Source of the DNA: Sulfurovum riftiae
Lineage (GTDB): Bacteria; Campylobacterota; Campylobacteria; Campylobacterales; Sulfurovaceae
DNA length: 64,000 nt
Direction: 5' to 3'
NCBI RefSeq assembly: GCF_001595645.1
Contig: NZ_LNKT01000056.1
Location: 1 to 64,000 of the forward strand
A program made the position numbers and the translations under genes. This document shows, one piece after another, positions 15,296-23,672 of this stretch. The first letter of the stretch is position 1. Each line of letters begins with the position of its first letter. The notes below the pieces were generated by a model. The model was not told the DNA's origin, did not search any database, and saw only the letters and a program-made list of their open reading frames with translations.

Positions 15296-16219
15296 ATGAA
15301 AACATACCGCAAAGGCAGATTTGTCGGAAAATACGACAGTTCCACAGAAGTAAATCTGTTTAAAGTGCTGAAATGGAAACTTTTTGGAAAGCCGGATATT
15401 GATTTCGGGAAAAAAAGTCCTGTACCTTTGGCAGTACAATATACTCCTGAACAATTGCTGCAAAAAGAGGACTTCATCTGCTGGCTTTCCCATGCAACGT
15501 TTCTTATTCAGCTGGGCGGTAAACGTATCCTGATCGATCCGGTCTTCGGAGACATTCCTTTTTACAAACGCCAGGTTGACTTTCCCTACAGTGTAGAGGA
15601 GTTGGGAAAGGTGGACTATCTTCTTGTCTCGCATGTACATTATGACCATTTTGACACACACTCGATCCAAATGCTTACAGTAAAAAACCCCAAAGCGGTA
15701 CTGCCTTTGCATATGTCAAAGCTGCTGCACAGAACAGTACCGTCTTTGAAAAGTGTTGAACTTGACTGGTATGAAAGCCATGAGAAGCAAGGGCTGAAGA
15801 TCACACTAGTGCCTGCGAAACACTGGGGCAGAAGAGGGCTCTTTGACAGGAACCGTGTACTGTGGGGTGGTTATGTGCTGAGCTATGAAGGAAAGAATAT
15901 CTATTTTGCAGGTGACACTGCACCCGGAGAGCATTTTGAAGAGATCGGCAGGCAATTCGAGATCGATTATGCACTTTTACCCATAGGGGCCTATAGACCG
16001 GAATTCATTATGAAGCACAACCATCTCGATCCGCAGGAAGCATTTGAAGCCTTCAGGCAGCTGAAAGCGAAAAAGATGGTACCGATGCACTACGGGACAT
16101 TCAAGCTGACCGATGAACCTTTGGATGAACCGCTGCAGTGGATCGGGAAGATCGCAGAGGCAAACTCTGATAAGATCGTGATCTTGAAAGCAGGGGAGAT
16201 ATATACTTTGACGATATAG
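15296..16219 (+). CDS. Metallo-beta-lactamase-fold hydrolase, NAPE-PLD/UlaG-like
   Basis: A 307-residue protein with the metal-binding motif SHVHYDHFD, an upstream 'CWLSHATFLIQLGGKRILIDPVF' strand and later ligands in 'AKHWGRRG', 'FAGDTA' and 'PMHYGTF'. The N-terminal 'GRFVGKY' segment and the 'GAYRPEFIMKHNHLDPQEA' block are typical of N-acyl-phosphatidylethanolamine phospholipase D-like proteins (YjaK-type) in bacteria. It is likely a cytoplasmic phosphodiesterase or lactonase-type hydrolase; it has no signal peptide. It ends the 10-16 kb run; position next to YceI and an ABC exporter suggests lipid-related work, as inference. Confidence 0.8.
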   Translation: MKTYRKGRFVGKYDSSTEVNLFKVLKWKLFGKPDIDFGKKSPVPLAVQYTPEQLLQKEDFICWLSHATFLIQLGGKRILIDPVFGDIPFYKRQVDFPYSVEELGKVDYLLVSHVHYDHFDTHSIQMLTVKNPKAVLPLHMSKLLHRTVPSLKSVELDWYESHEKQGLKITLVPAKHWGRRGLFDRNRVLWGGYVLSYEGKNIYFAGDTAPGEHFEEIGRQFEIDYALLPIGAYRPEFIMKHNHLDPQEAFEAFRQLKAKKMVPMHYGTFKLTDEPLDEPLQWIGKIAEANSDKIVILKAGEIYTLTI

Positions 16220-16230
16220 TATGGCTTCTG

Positions 16231-18159
16231 CTATTTTCCCAAAAGGTGATGCATATAGAGATAGCTTGCACTCTGATAATAGGCGATCGTATCGTTCACG
16301 TCTTTCTGTGAGGGCTTCATCTCTGCATATCTGCTGTCATTCAGGGTCAGTTTCCTGACTTCAAATTCTTTGATACTTTTATTCGGCAGAAGTATGGTAA
16401 GCCGGTTATCCCTGTAGAGACCCAGTTTCTGATAGTTCCCGATCAATGCTCTTGGCCTGAAGTCACTGTCCAAAATGTTTTTTCCGTAAAATTTGCTCTG
16501 ATAGTCCCATCCTAGAATTGCAAACAGAGTAGGGGCCAGATCGATCTGGGAAGCAAGTTTTGTGATCTTTTCAGGCTTGATAATGGAGGGGGCATATACA
16601 AGAAACGGTATTTTGTATCTGTGGATCGGAAGTTCATTCTTGCCGGCGCTTCCTCCATTGTGGTCTGCAACAAAAATAAAGAGTGTTTTGGAGAACCATG
16701 GCTTTTTCGATGCTTTTTTCAAAAATTCATTTACAGAAAAGTCTGTATATTTCACGCCGCCCGTCCGTCCGGTGTGGCTTGGTATATCGATCTTTCCTTC
16801 CGGGTAAGTGTAGGGTCTGTGGTTGGAGGTGGTCATGATGAAACTGAAGAACGGTTTCTTCTGTGCAAAGGACTTATCGGCCTCTTTGATGCTTTTTGCG
16901 AACAGGTCTTCGTCACAGACACCCCAGACATTGGAAAAAGTGACTTCATTCTCTTTAAAATTGAAGCGATCCACAATAGAGAATCCATTGTGTGAAAAGT
17001 ATTCATTCATATTATCGAAATATCCATGTCCCGCATAGATGAATTTGTTGTCATACCCTTTCTCTTTAAAAACCCATCCCATTCCGAACAAATTGTGGTT
17101 GTCCGGTCTTTTTACAATACTTCGGCCCGGTGTAGGCGGAATTCCCATGGTCACTGCTTCCATACCTCTGACCGTACGTGTCCCGGTTGCAAAAAAGTTG
17201 CTGAAGAAAAGAGACTTTTGGGTCAATGCATCCATATGGGGAGTAAGGTTCTGATCATTGCCGTAGATCCCCATATAAGAGGCACTGAGACTTTCGATCA
17301 TGACCAGCATTACATTATACCTCTTCTCTTTTCCTCCGTTGTGAACGTTTTTGAGTGTATTGTTAAGATCATTTGAAACAAATGTACTGTGCTCATTCAT
17401 GGTCAATTTTCTTTCTGTTTCAAGTACAGTGTCATTGTCCTGTGTTTTATAAAATTCGTAGTAGTCCAACTCATTGTTCCTGAATGCTGAAAAAAGAGAA
17501 TAGAAACCGTTTTTTGAAAGCTCCTGGTTGTAACGGTTATCTGAAACAGAAGTAGCAAGTGTCTGTTTCTCGAGTGCAAGAAAAGAGATGAAAGGTATAG
17601 AGAGAAGCACAAGGGTGATCGGCAGTCTGTCCCTGTAACTGCTTCTGTCCTGAAAAACCTTGCTGAAATGTCCGCTTGTCCTGTCTACAATAAAATAGAG
17701 CAGGATAGTGATCAGAAGGATAATGGAGAGAAGCAGCGGCATGGGATAGGATTCCTGGATATTCTTAAGGACTTCATGTGTGTATACCAGATAGTCTACT
17801 GCGATGAAGTTGAATCTTTTGCCGAATTCATCCCAGAAGAACCATTCGCTGAAAGCATTGAATACAATGGCATAGATTGTTGCGAAAAAGAGGCTTAAAG
17901 CAATGAACTTATGCATTTTTGAATTGAATACCTTTGTCGGAACGATAAAAAGATAGATTGTAAAAGGAATGATAAAATAAAAATAGGCAACGAGATCGTA
18001 AAAAACACCTACTAAAAATACTTTTGCAAGTTCCGTGATACTGCTTGAAACCATTGGAAATGTATACGTCAGAAGTACAGCTCTGCTGATAAAACTGATA
18101 CTGAGAAAAATAAGGACAAAATAGAGAAGAAGTCTATAACGATCGATGTTCTGTTTCAT
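16231..18159 (-). CDS. LTA synthase-family membrane sulfatase (phosphoglycerol transferase-like)
   Basis: A 642-residue protein with five N-terminal membrane spans (about residues 10-170) and a large periplasmic sulfatase-fold domain (about 270-600). Metal-binding and nucleophile features seen are 'VMLVMIESLSASYMGIYG', the Thr in 'ATGTRTVRG', 'FVADHNGG' and 'PIHRYKIPFLVYAP'. This architecture is that of LtaS, MdoB and related enzymes that move phosphoglycerol or phosphoethanolamine onto envelope glycans. In a Gram-negative host a transfer onto periplasmic glucan, lipid A or a surface glycan is more likely than teichoic acid synthesis. The 3' end faces the hydrolase gene 11 bp away. Confidence 0.82.
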   Translation of the reverse strand: MKQNIDRYRLLLYFVLIFLSISFISRAVLLTYTFPMVSSSITELAKVFLVGVFYDLVAYFYFIIPFTIYLFIVPTKVFNSKMHKFIALSLFFATIYAIVFNAFSEWFFWDEFGKRFNFIAVDYLVYTHEVLKNIQESYPMPLLLSIILLITILLYFIVDRTSGHFSKVFQDRSSYRDRLPITLVLLSIPFISFLALEKQTLATSVSDNRYNQELSKNGFYSLFSAFRNNELDYYEFYKTQDNDTVLETERKLTMNEHSTFVSNDLNNTLKNVHNGGKEKRYNVMLVMIESLSASYMGIYGNDQNLTPHMDALTQKSLFFSNFFATGTRTVRGMEAVTMGIPPTPGRSIVKRPDNHNLFGMGWVFKEKGYDNKFIYAGHGYFDNMNEYFSHNGFSIVDRFNFKENEVTFSNVWGVCDEDLFAKSIKEADKSFAQKKPFFSFIMTTSNHRPYTYPEGKIDIPSHTGRTGGVKYTDFSVNEFLKKASKKPWFSKTLFIFVADHNGGSAGKNELPIHRYKIPFLVYAPSIIKPEKITKLASQIDLAPTLFAILGWDYQSKFYGKNILDSDFRPRALIGNYQKLGLYRDNRLTILLPNKSIKEFEVRKLTLNDSRYAEMKPSQKDVNDTIAYYQSASYLYMHHLLGK

Positions 18160-18196
18160 ATTGGTTCCAGAAAGAAGCTTCTCTTTTCTAAGAGAG

Positions 18197-18223
18197 TTTA
18201 TAATTATAATATATAATTATAAA
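18197..18223. repeat. AT-only inverted repeat
   Basis: An 11 bp perfect inverted repeat made only of A and T (18197-18207 and 18213-18223, 5 nt apart) in a very AT-rich intergenic stretch (18160-18300) between two divergent genes. It could be a nucleoid-protein or regulator site, or easily melting promoter DNA. Confidence 0.4.
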
Positions 18224-18317
18224 TATATGTTTAAATAGTGAAAATATTCTTAATTATGACTATACAATATTAAAACTGCTATTATATGTGTACCCCAATT
18301 AGGAAAAAGGAGTCAGA

Positions 18318-18557
18318 ATGGCTAAAGATTCAAAGAAGAAAGAAGAAGAGAAGAAAGCAAAAAAAGCGCTTTTGAAGAAAGAGAAGAAAAAAGCGGAGAA
18401 AAAGAAGGCTAAGAAAAAAGCCGAAAAGAAGAAAGAGAAAGCGAAGAAGCCTGTCTCAAAAAAGAACAAGAAGAAAAAAGCTGAAAAGAAAAAAGCTTCC
18501 AAAAAGAAAAGCAGTAAAAAGAAGTCAAAAAAGAAAAGTAAAAAGTCCAAGAAATAG
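18318..18557 (+). CDS. Extremely lysine-rich basic protein (histone H1-like)
   Basis: A 79-residue protein with 47 lysines (59 %), the remainder mostly Ala, Glu and Ser. Residues 1-45 are K/E/A-rich and could form a charged single helix; residues 50-79 are K/S-rich with SKK repeats, similar to the tails of bacterial H1-like proteins. A strong ribosome-binding site (AAGGAG at 18307-18312) and a perfect terminator hairpin directly after the stop support it as a real, separately expressed gene. Nucleic-acid binding is the obvious inference; no enzyme or secretion motif is present. Low complexity makes family assignment by sequence unsafe. Confidence 0.65.
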   Translation: MAKDSKKKEEEKKAKKALLKKEKKKAEKKKAKKKAEKKKEKAKKPVSKKNKKKKAEKKKASKKKSSKKKSKKKSKKSKK

Positions 18558-18565
18558 AGCTTGGG

Positions 18566-18588
18566 CTGTACCGGATCTACCGGTACAG
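18566..18588. terminator. Bidirectional terminator hairpin
   Basis: A perfect 9 bp stem (CTGTACCGG at 18566-18574 and CCGGTACAG at 18580-18588) with a 5 nt loop between two convergent genes. Only TT follows on the plus strand, so it is a weak intrinsic terminator or an mRNA 3'-end stabiliser; the rraA-like stop codon begins at 18589. Confidence 0.6.
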
Positions 18589-19071
18589 TTATCCTTCGAG
18601 TGTCTCCTCATCTATGACGATAATACCGTCATGGTCCGCCAGTAAAATCTCCCCGTTTTTGAAAAACACCCCTCCAAACGTAAATGTCACGTCACGTTCT
18701 CCCGGCTGTTTTTTATGGCTTTTTCTGGGACATGTTCCCAAAGCCCAGAGACCGACAGGAATGGTCTTGGTAATGTGCGTATCGCGGACATAGCCGTTGA
18801 TAAGTATGCCCGCCCAGCCGTTCTCATGGGCGAATTTCATCAGGTTCTCTCCCACGACAGCATAATGGGCACGGTTCACATCTACAACGGCAATACGTCC
18901 TTCCCCCGGTTCTTTGAGCATCTTGATGAGATCGGAGTTCTCTTCATTGAGCTTCAGTGTAGCGATGGGGCCTTTACATTTTTCTACACCACCGTAGGAG
19001 TGGTATTCAGGAGAAAGCACCTGGACCTTTTCATGATGTTCATCTGAAATGTCGGCTGTGTAAAAGGGCAT
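18589..19071 (-). CDS. RraA-like family protein
   Basis: A 160-residue protein of the RraA / HMG aldolase family. Seen are 'GRIAVVDVNRAHYAVVGENLMKFAHENGWAGILINGYVRD' with the conserved Gly-x-x-Arg-Asp pocket and 'DGIIVID' at the C-terminus. RraA itself inhibits RNase E in E. coli, but most relatives are aldolases or oxaloacetate decarboxylases; Campylobacterota use RNase J/Y-type enzymes rather than a classical RNase E, so an enzymatic role is at least as likely. ATG 19071 has AAAGGA on the minus strand. It is divergent from the glutamate mutase operon with 91 bp between. Confidence 0.8.
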   Translation of the reverse strand: MPFYTADISDEHHEKVQVLSPEYHSYGGVEKCKGPIATLKLNEENSDLIKMLKEPGEGRIAVVDVNRAHYAVVGENLMKFAHENGWAGILINGYVRDTHITKTIPVGLWALGTCPRKSHKKQPGERDVTFTFGGVFFKNGEILLADHDGIIVIDEETLEG

Positions 19072-19162
19072 TTCGATTCCTTTGGTAAATATTATTGGAA
19101 AGATTATACTAAAAAAAATCAATAATTAGATAGAATTATGAATCAAATAACAAAGCAGAGTA

Positions 19163-19567
19163 ATGAAAGTAGTAACCGGAGTAGTTGGGAACGATATCCA
19201 TGTCGTAGCCAACAGACTGATCGATATTTCGCTGGAAGAGCGTGGATTTGAAGTATTTAACCTGGGGGTGAACACCTACCTTGAAGAGTTTATGGATGCG
19301 GTGATAGAGACCGATGCGGATGTGCTGCTGATCTCTTCGCTCAATGGTGAAGCGGAAGGGTGGTGCCGTGATCTCAAGATCCTCAAAAGCCAGTACGATT
19401 TCAAAGATGTGGTCTTTATGATAGGGGGAAACCTGGGTGTAGGCGAGATGGACCCGGAACTCATCGTGCCCAAGTTTAGGAACTACGGTTTTGACCTGGT
19501 CTTTCACCAGGTCGACCTGAACGAAGGGCTTGACCAGCTTGAAGCAACTTTGGAGGCACGAAAATGA
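19163..19567 (+). CDS. Glutamate (methylaspartate) mutase S subunit, B12-binding
   Basis: A 134-residue cobalamin-binding protein. 'GVVGNDIHVVANRLI' aligns with the DxHxxG motif of glutamate mutase MutS/GlmS (GSDCHAVGN in Clostridium), so the cobalt-coordinating His is present, but the Gly is Ala. 'LLISSLNGEAEGW' matches the SxL segment and 'VFMIGGNLGVG' the GG segment that hold the nucleotide tail. With the E subunit it forms the radical enzyme that interconverts glutamate and 3-methylaspartate. It overlaps the E gene by 4 bp. No cobalamin riboswitch is visible in the 91 bp upstream. Confidence 0.85.
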   Translation: MKVVTGVVGNDIHVVANRLIDISLEERGFEVFNLGVNTYLEEFMDAVIETDADVLLISSLNGEAEGWCRDLKILKSQYDFKDVVFMIGGNLGVGEMDPELIVPKFRNYGFDLVFHQVDLNEGLDQLEATLEARK

Positions 19568-20925
19568 GCCTGCTGCAGCGAGAACGAGAGATCATCGTCA
19601 ACAATGAGTATATCGACCGCTTCGATTTCGATGAGGTGGAGGAGTTCATAAAAGGGGCAAGCAAAGACCTTTTCATCTCCTACAAGTTCAGGACCTCTGA
19701 TCATATGCTTGTACAGCCACGCGGCGGTTTTCCGACCTATGACAAGGTCTTTCAGCTCTACAAAGAGTTCAAAGAGGCCAATGTCGATGTCCTTCCTTTG
19801 ACCATCGACTCCAACACCCGTCTGAACGACTATGCATCGGCAAAAAAGATGCTGGCACTCTCTGAAGAGAACGATGTCGATATGCTCAATGGCTACCCAC
19901 TGGTCAACCACGGCTATCGTACGACACGCAAGATGATCACCCACTACAACACACCTGTCAGTCTGCGTCACGGTACACCTGATGCAAGACTGCTGGTCGA
20001 GACAGCTCTGGCTTCGGGGATCTTCGAGATAGAGGGCGGTCCCATTACCTATCTGCTGCCGTATTCGAAGAACTTCCCTCTGGACAAGGCTTTCCTCTAC
20101 TGGAAGTATGTGGAGCGTGTCTGTGCGAACTACTCTAAACTCAACGAACCGATCAACCGTGAATCCTTCGGTCCGCTCTCTGCAACGCTTCAGCCGCCTG
20201 CCATTGTCATTGTGATACAGATACTCGAGATGCTGCTCTCTTTGGAAGAGGGTGTGAAGTCCTTCTCCGTAAGCTTCTCCCAGACCGGTTCGATGCTGCA
20301 GGACGTCGTCTCTTCCAATGTCATCAAGAAACTTTCACGCAAGTATGCCGACAGGTTCGGGCATAAAGATGCGACGATCAACCTGGTCTACCATCAGTGG
20401 ATGGGTGCCTTCCCCCGCAACAAAGAGCACTCCGATTCGCTTATCAATACCTCTACGGTGATCGCGGCGATGGTAGGGGCGGACAAGATCATTACCAAAA
20501 CGCGTAACGAGGCATTCGGTATACCGACCAAAGAGGCCAATGCAATGGCGGTGGCTAATGTGAAGTATACGCTGGGGATGCTCAAAGGCCTGCCGAAAGT
20601 GGGAGATGAAGAGGAGGAGGAGAACCTGACCAATGAGGTAGATGAGATCCTTGAAGCGGTCTTCAACGATGGCGCGGATACCCTCTGGAGACAGGTCTTC
20701 AACTCCATCAAAAAAGGATACATCGACATTCCGTTCTCGCCGCATATCATCAATGCCAACGAAGTCATCACCATCCGTGACCCGCAGAGCAATATACGTA
20801 TTCTCAAAAAAGGGAACCTGCCGATCTCCGAGAAGAGTTTCGCCTTCGAGCGTTCGAAGATCAAGCTGGCCGAGGGTGAGCGCGTGGTCGAGAAGATCAT
20901 TCAGGATATAGGGATCATGCTATGA
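19564..20925 (+). CDS. Glutamate (methylaspartate) mutase E subunit
   Basis: A 453-residue TIM-barrel subunit of B12-dependent glutamate mutase. Family blocks seen are 'QPRGGFPTYDKVFQLYKEF', 'PLTIDSNTRLNDY', 'NGYPLVNHGY', 'SLRHGTPDARLL' and 'EGGPITYLLPYSKN', which line the glutamate site including the arginine claw. Length is slightly below the Clostridium enzyme (about 480). An acidic EEEEE stretch near residue 345 is unusual. The gene overlaps both neighbours by 4 bp (ATGA), so the S, E and L proteins are made together. Confidence 0.88.
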   Translation: MSLLQREREIIVNNEYIDRFDFDEVEEFIKGASKDLFISYKFRTSDHMLVQPRGGFPTYDKVFQLYKEFKEANVDVLPLTIDSNTRLNDYASAKKMLALSEENDVDMLNGYPLVNHGYRTTRKMITHYNTPVSLRHGTPDARLLVETALASGIFEIEGGPITYLLPYSKNFPLDKAFLYWKYVERVCANYSKLNEPINRESFGPLSATLQPPAIVIVIQILEMLLSLEEGVKSFSVSFSQTGSMLQDVVSSNVIKKLSRKYADRFGHKDATINLVYHQWMGAFPRNKEHSDSLINTSTVIAAMVGADKIITKTRNEAFGIPTKEANAMAVANVKYTLGMLKGLPKVGDEEEEENLTNEVDEILEAVFNDGADTLWRQVFNSIKKGYIDIPFSPHIINANEVITIRDPQSNIRILKKGNLPISEKSFAFERSKIKLAEGERVVEKIIQDIGIML

Positions 20926-22097
20926 GCAAATTATTCATCGATATAGGCAGTACCTATTTTAAAGTGGCTCATGAGGGAGAGATCGAGCAGTATTTCAGGG
21001 ATTTCAACCGTAATATCTTTGATGATCTAAGCAGCAAGTGTGCAGACCTGCTCAAGCAGTATGAAGCAGAAGATATCCATATCTGTTCTTCAGCCAATGG
21101 CGGACTCAGTACACTGATCATCGGTTTGACCAACTCTTTCAGCCTGAAGTATGCCATCAATATTGCATTCAATTCGGGCATCAATATCATTGATACGGTG
21201 TTGTATCCAAAGATAGAACAGGAGCCTGTCCCTACGGAGATGATCGATGTGGTCATCGTTGTAGGGGGCATCGACAGTGTAGAGAATGTTTTTGATGAAA
21301 AACTGCTTCAGTATTTGGAAAAGGTAAATTACCAGAATATCGTTTATGTAGGCACACAGAAGAGTGTACCGTTCCTGCAGGAGAAGATAGGGAACCTTGT
21401 CGTCTTGGAAAATGTGATCTCCGACAAGCTGAAGATCCAGGAAGAGGCTCTGAAAACCTACCTGACGGACCTCTATCAGGAAGATATCATGGGGAAAGAA
21501 GATATCAAACAGCTGTACGGCATTACCGCCAATCAGATCTTCTCCACGCCCTACATCGTCAACCGTTCTCTGCCAAGGATCAACGAGAGACTCGATGTGG
21601 CAGACCCCTTCATCGTGGTGGACATCGGCGGGGCAACGACAGATATCCACTACAGCCGTGACCTGGTCAATGACAATATTCTGACTGAAAGCGGTTATGA
21701 CCGTCTGGTCTTCAAGAAGCTTGGGGTCTTCAAGTCGCGTGAGAGTCTGGTGCATACAGCAAAGAACAATGAGTTCGTATTTGAGCTTCTGGAACATCTC
21801 AATGTCACGGAGAACATTCTTGAGGAACATAGTGAGAAGGCTACGCGTATTTTGATGCAGCTGGCGATCTTCCTGGTACTTTACAAAGTTTCCAAACACC
21901 ATGCCTCCTACATAGAGCTTAATCTGGAGATCCTCAACAGCATCGTACTTACCGGGGGAATTACCAAGGTACTTACACAGGAGGAGGTGGATGACATCAT
22001 CCTCTTCTTCTACAAGAAGATCCTCCATTTCCACCATGCACCCAAAATTCTGCTTGATCACAATTATGAGATCTGGACCTACGGTATAAAGGAGTAG
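20922..22097 (+). CDS. GlmL/MutL-type reactivase of glutamate mutase
   Basis: A 391-residue ASKHA-fold ATPase. 'FIDIGSTYFKV' is the phosphate-1 loop, 'VVDIGGATTDIHYSRD' the phosphate-2 loop and 'IVLTGGITKVL' the adenosine motif. GlmL proteins sit with glutamate mutase genes and are thought to exchange damaged cobalamin or help assembly, like diol dehydratase reactivases. It lies between the E subunit (4 bp overlap) and the ligase gene (2 bp gap), which ties the ligase to the mutase genetically. Confidence 0.85.
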   Translation: MSKLFIDIGSTYFKVAHEGEIEQYFRDFNRNIFDDLSSKCADLLKQYEAEDIHICSSANGGLSTLIIGLTNSFSLKYAINIAFNSGINIIDTVLYPKIEQEPVPTEMIDVVIVVGGIDSVENVFDEKLLQYLEKVNYQNIVYVGTQKSVPFLQEKIGNLVVLENVISDKLKIQEEALKTYLTDLYQEDIMGKEDIKQLYGITANQIFSTPYIVNRSLPRINERLDVADPFIVVDIGGATTDIHYSRDLVNDNILTESGYDRLVFKKLGVFKSRESLVHTAKNNEFVFELLEHLNVTENILEEHSEKATRILMQLAIFLVLYKVSKHHASYIELNLEILNSIVLTGGITKVLTQEEVDDIILFFYKKILHFHHAPKILLDHNYEIWTYGIKE

Positions 22098-22099
22098 AT

Positions 22100-23668
22100 A
22101 TGTCAGTCAACAGTATTCGAAATCTATTGGAGATCGCAGCACAGAGTGAGCCTGAAAAGATCGGGCTCAGACACGGGAACGATCAGTACAGCTATGCAAA
22201 ACTCATCGAAAAGGTCGACCAGATCGCACACTACCTGACCACACTCGGGTTAAAAAAAGGCAGCCGTATCGGTATCTACTCCAACAAGCGTGCAGAGCAG
22301 GTCATTGCGATATTGGCGGTACTCTCTACGGATTATGTATTCGTTCCAATTACCAGACTGCTCAAACCTGAACAGATCCAGCATATCATTGATGACTGCG
22401 GGATCAGCTGCCTGATCACGGACAGGATCAAGATAGAGAACATCAAAGCGATCGATTTTGACGGAAAGATCATCTCCTACGAAGCCAGCGAGGAGAGTGA
22501 TGTCTCTTTCGAGGAGATCTACAAGTGTTACACTGCCCAGGTACGCTGTGACATCAAAGGACATGACAATGCGGTCATTACCTACAGTTTCGGCTCTTCG
22601 GGCAATCCGCGCGGGATCGTCATAGACCACCGTGCACTCACTGACGGTGCACGTATCGTCTCGAAGTATCTTGAGATACAAAAAGAAGATGTTATTTCAG
22701 GTATTCTTTCATTCAATCTCGACTACGGACTGAACCAGATCTTTACAACACTTTACAAAAAAGCGACACTGGCGATCCATAAATTCGTACTGCCGGCAGA
22801 TTTCTTTGCACACCTGATCGATGAGAGTGTCACTGTGCTTCCTCTGATGCCCATACACATCACACAGATGTTCGATGAGGACCCGCATCGTATTCCCCAG
22901 CCCGAACATTTCAAGAACCTCAGAGCCATTACCTCTTCAGGGGGGAACATCACGCCGCTGATGGTCAAGAACATTACGACACACTTTCCCGATGCGAAAT
23001 TCTACTCCATGCATGGTCTGACAGAAGCATTCCGTTCGGCCTACCTTGACCCCGCACAGATACACATCCGTCCCAACTCTATCGGAAAAGCGATCCCTGA
23101 TGTGGAGATTTACATCATCAACGAAGAGGGGGAAGCATGCAAGCCAAGAGAGGTGGGTGAACTCATCCATCGCGGTGCCTGCATCTACAAAGGGTACTGG
23201 AATGCGCCTGACGAGACGGAAAAGCGTTTCAAAAGTATCCATATCCTCGATAAGGTACTGCATCCCGAAGGTCAGTTGACCGATGAGATCGTCATTGCCA
23301 GCGGAGACTATGTTTACGCCGATGAGGAGGGGTACATCTACTTCGTCTCCCGTAAAGATGACATGATCAAGACACAGGGGTTCCGTGTCAGTCCGCATGA
23401 GATAGAGAGTGTGGTCTATGCCAATATCGAGGAGATCACGGAGTGCGCGGTCTTCTCCATCCCCAATGAGCAGATAGAAGAGGAGATCGTCATGGTCTAC
23501 GGTTCGAAGAACGAACTGGCCAAGAACGAGATACTCTTCGAACTCAAAAAACATCTGCCAAACTATATGCTTCCGGCACAGATCGTCTACAAAAAGAGTA
23601 TGCCGTTGAAATCACTGCATGAAAAAGAGATCGATAAAGAGGTGCTCCGGAAAGAGTTTCTGATCTAA
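22100..23668 (+). CDS. AMP-forming acyl/amino-acid ligase (ANL superfamily)
   Basis: A 522-residue adenylate-forming enzyme. 'ITYSFGSSGNPRGIVIDH' is the P-loop (A3), 'FYSMHGLTEAF' the A5 region, 'IASGDYVYADEEGYIYFVSRKDDMIKTQGFRVSPHEIE' the A7-A8 hinge. The C-terminal A10 region reads 'MPLKSLHEKEIDK' instead of PxxxxGK, so the catalytic lysine is displaced or uncertain. The group includes ligases that load amino or acyl groups onto carrier proteins in natural-product pathways. No carrier protein gene is in the operon. Given its place after a glutamate mutase, 3-methylaspartate or a derivative is a possible substrate, as inference. Confidence 0.8.
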   Translation: MSVNSIRNLLEIAAQSEPEKIGLRHGNDQYSYAKLIEKVDQIAHYLTTLGLKKGSRIGIYSNKRAEQVIAILAVLSTDYVFVPITRLLKPEQIQHIIDDCGISCLITDRIKIENIKAIDFDGKIISYEASEESDVSFEEIYKCYTAQVRCDIKGHDNAVITYSFGSSGNPRGIVIDHRALTDGARIVSKYLEIQKEDVISGILSFNLDYGLNQIFTTLYKKATLAIHKFVLPADFFAHLIDESVTVLPLMPIHITQMFDEDPHRIPQPEHFKNLRAITSSGGNITPLMVKNITTHFPDAKFYSMHGLTEAFRSAYLDPAQIHIRPNSIGKAIPDVEIYIINEEGEACKPREVGELIHRGACIYKGYWNAPDETEKRFKSIHILDKVLHPEGQLTDEIVIASGDYVYADEEGYIYFVSRKDDMIKTQGFRVSPHEIESVVYANIEEITECAVFSIPNEQIEEEIVMVYGSKNELAKNEILFELKKHLPNYMLPAQIVYKKSMPLKSLHEKEIDKEVLRKEFLI

Positions 23669-23672
23669 GACG

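Noticed and set aside
18299-18550. Phe/Ser-rich frame on the minus strand opposite the Lys-rich gene
   Set aside because: It is the complement of lysine codons (TTT/CTT) and has no start signal.
19072-19162. Cobalamin riboswitch upstream of the B12-dependent mutase
   Set aside because: The 91 bp divergent gap is too short and AT-rich and lacks the B12-box pattern GCCACTG.
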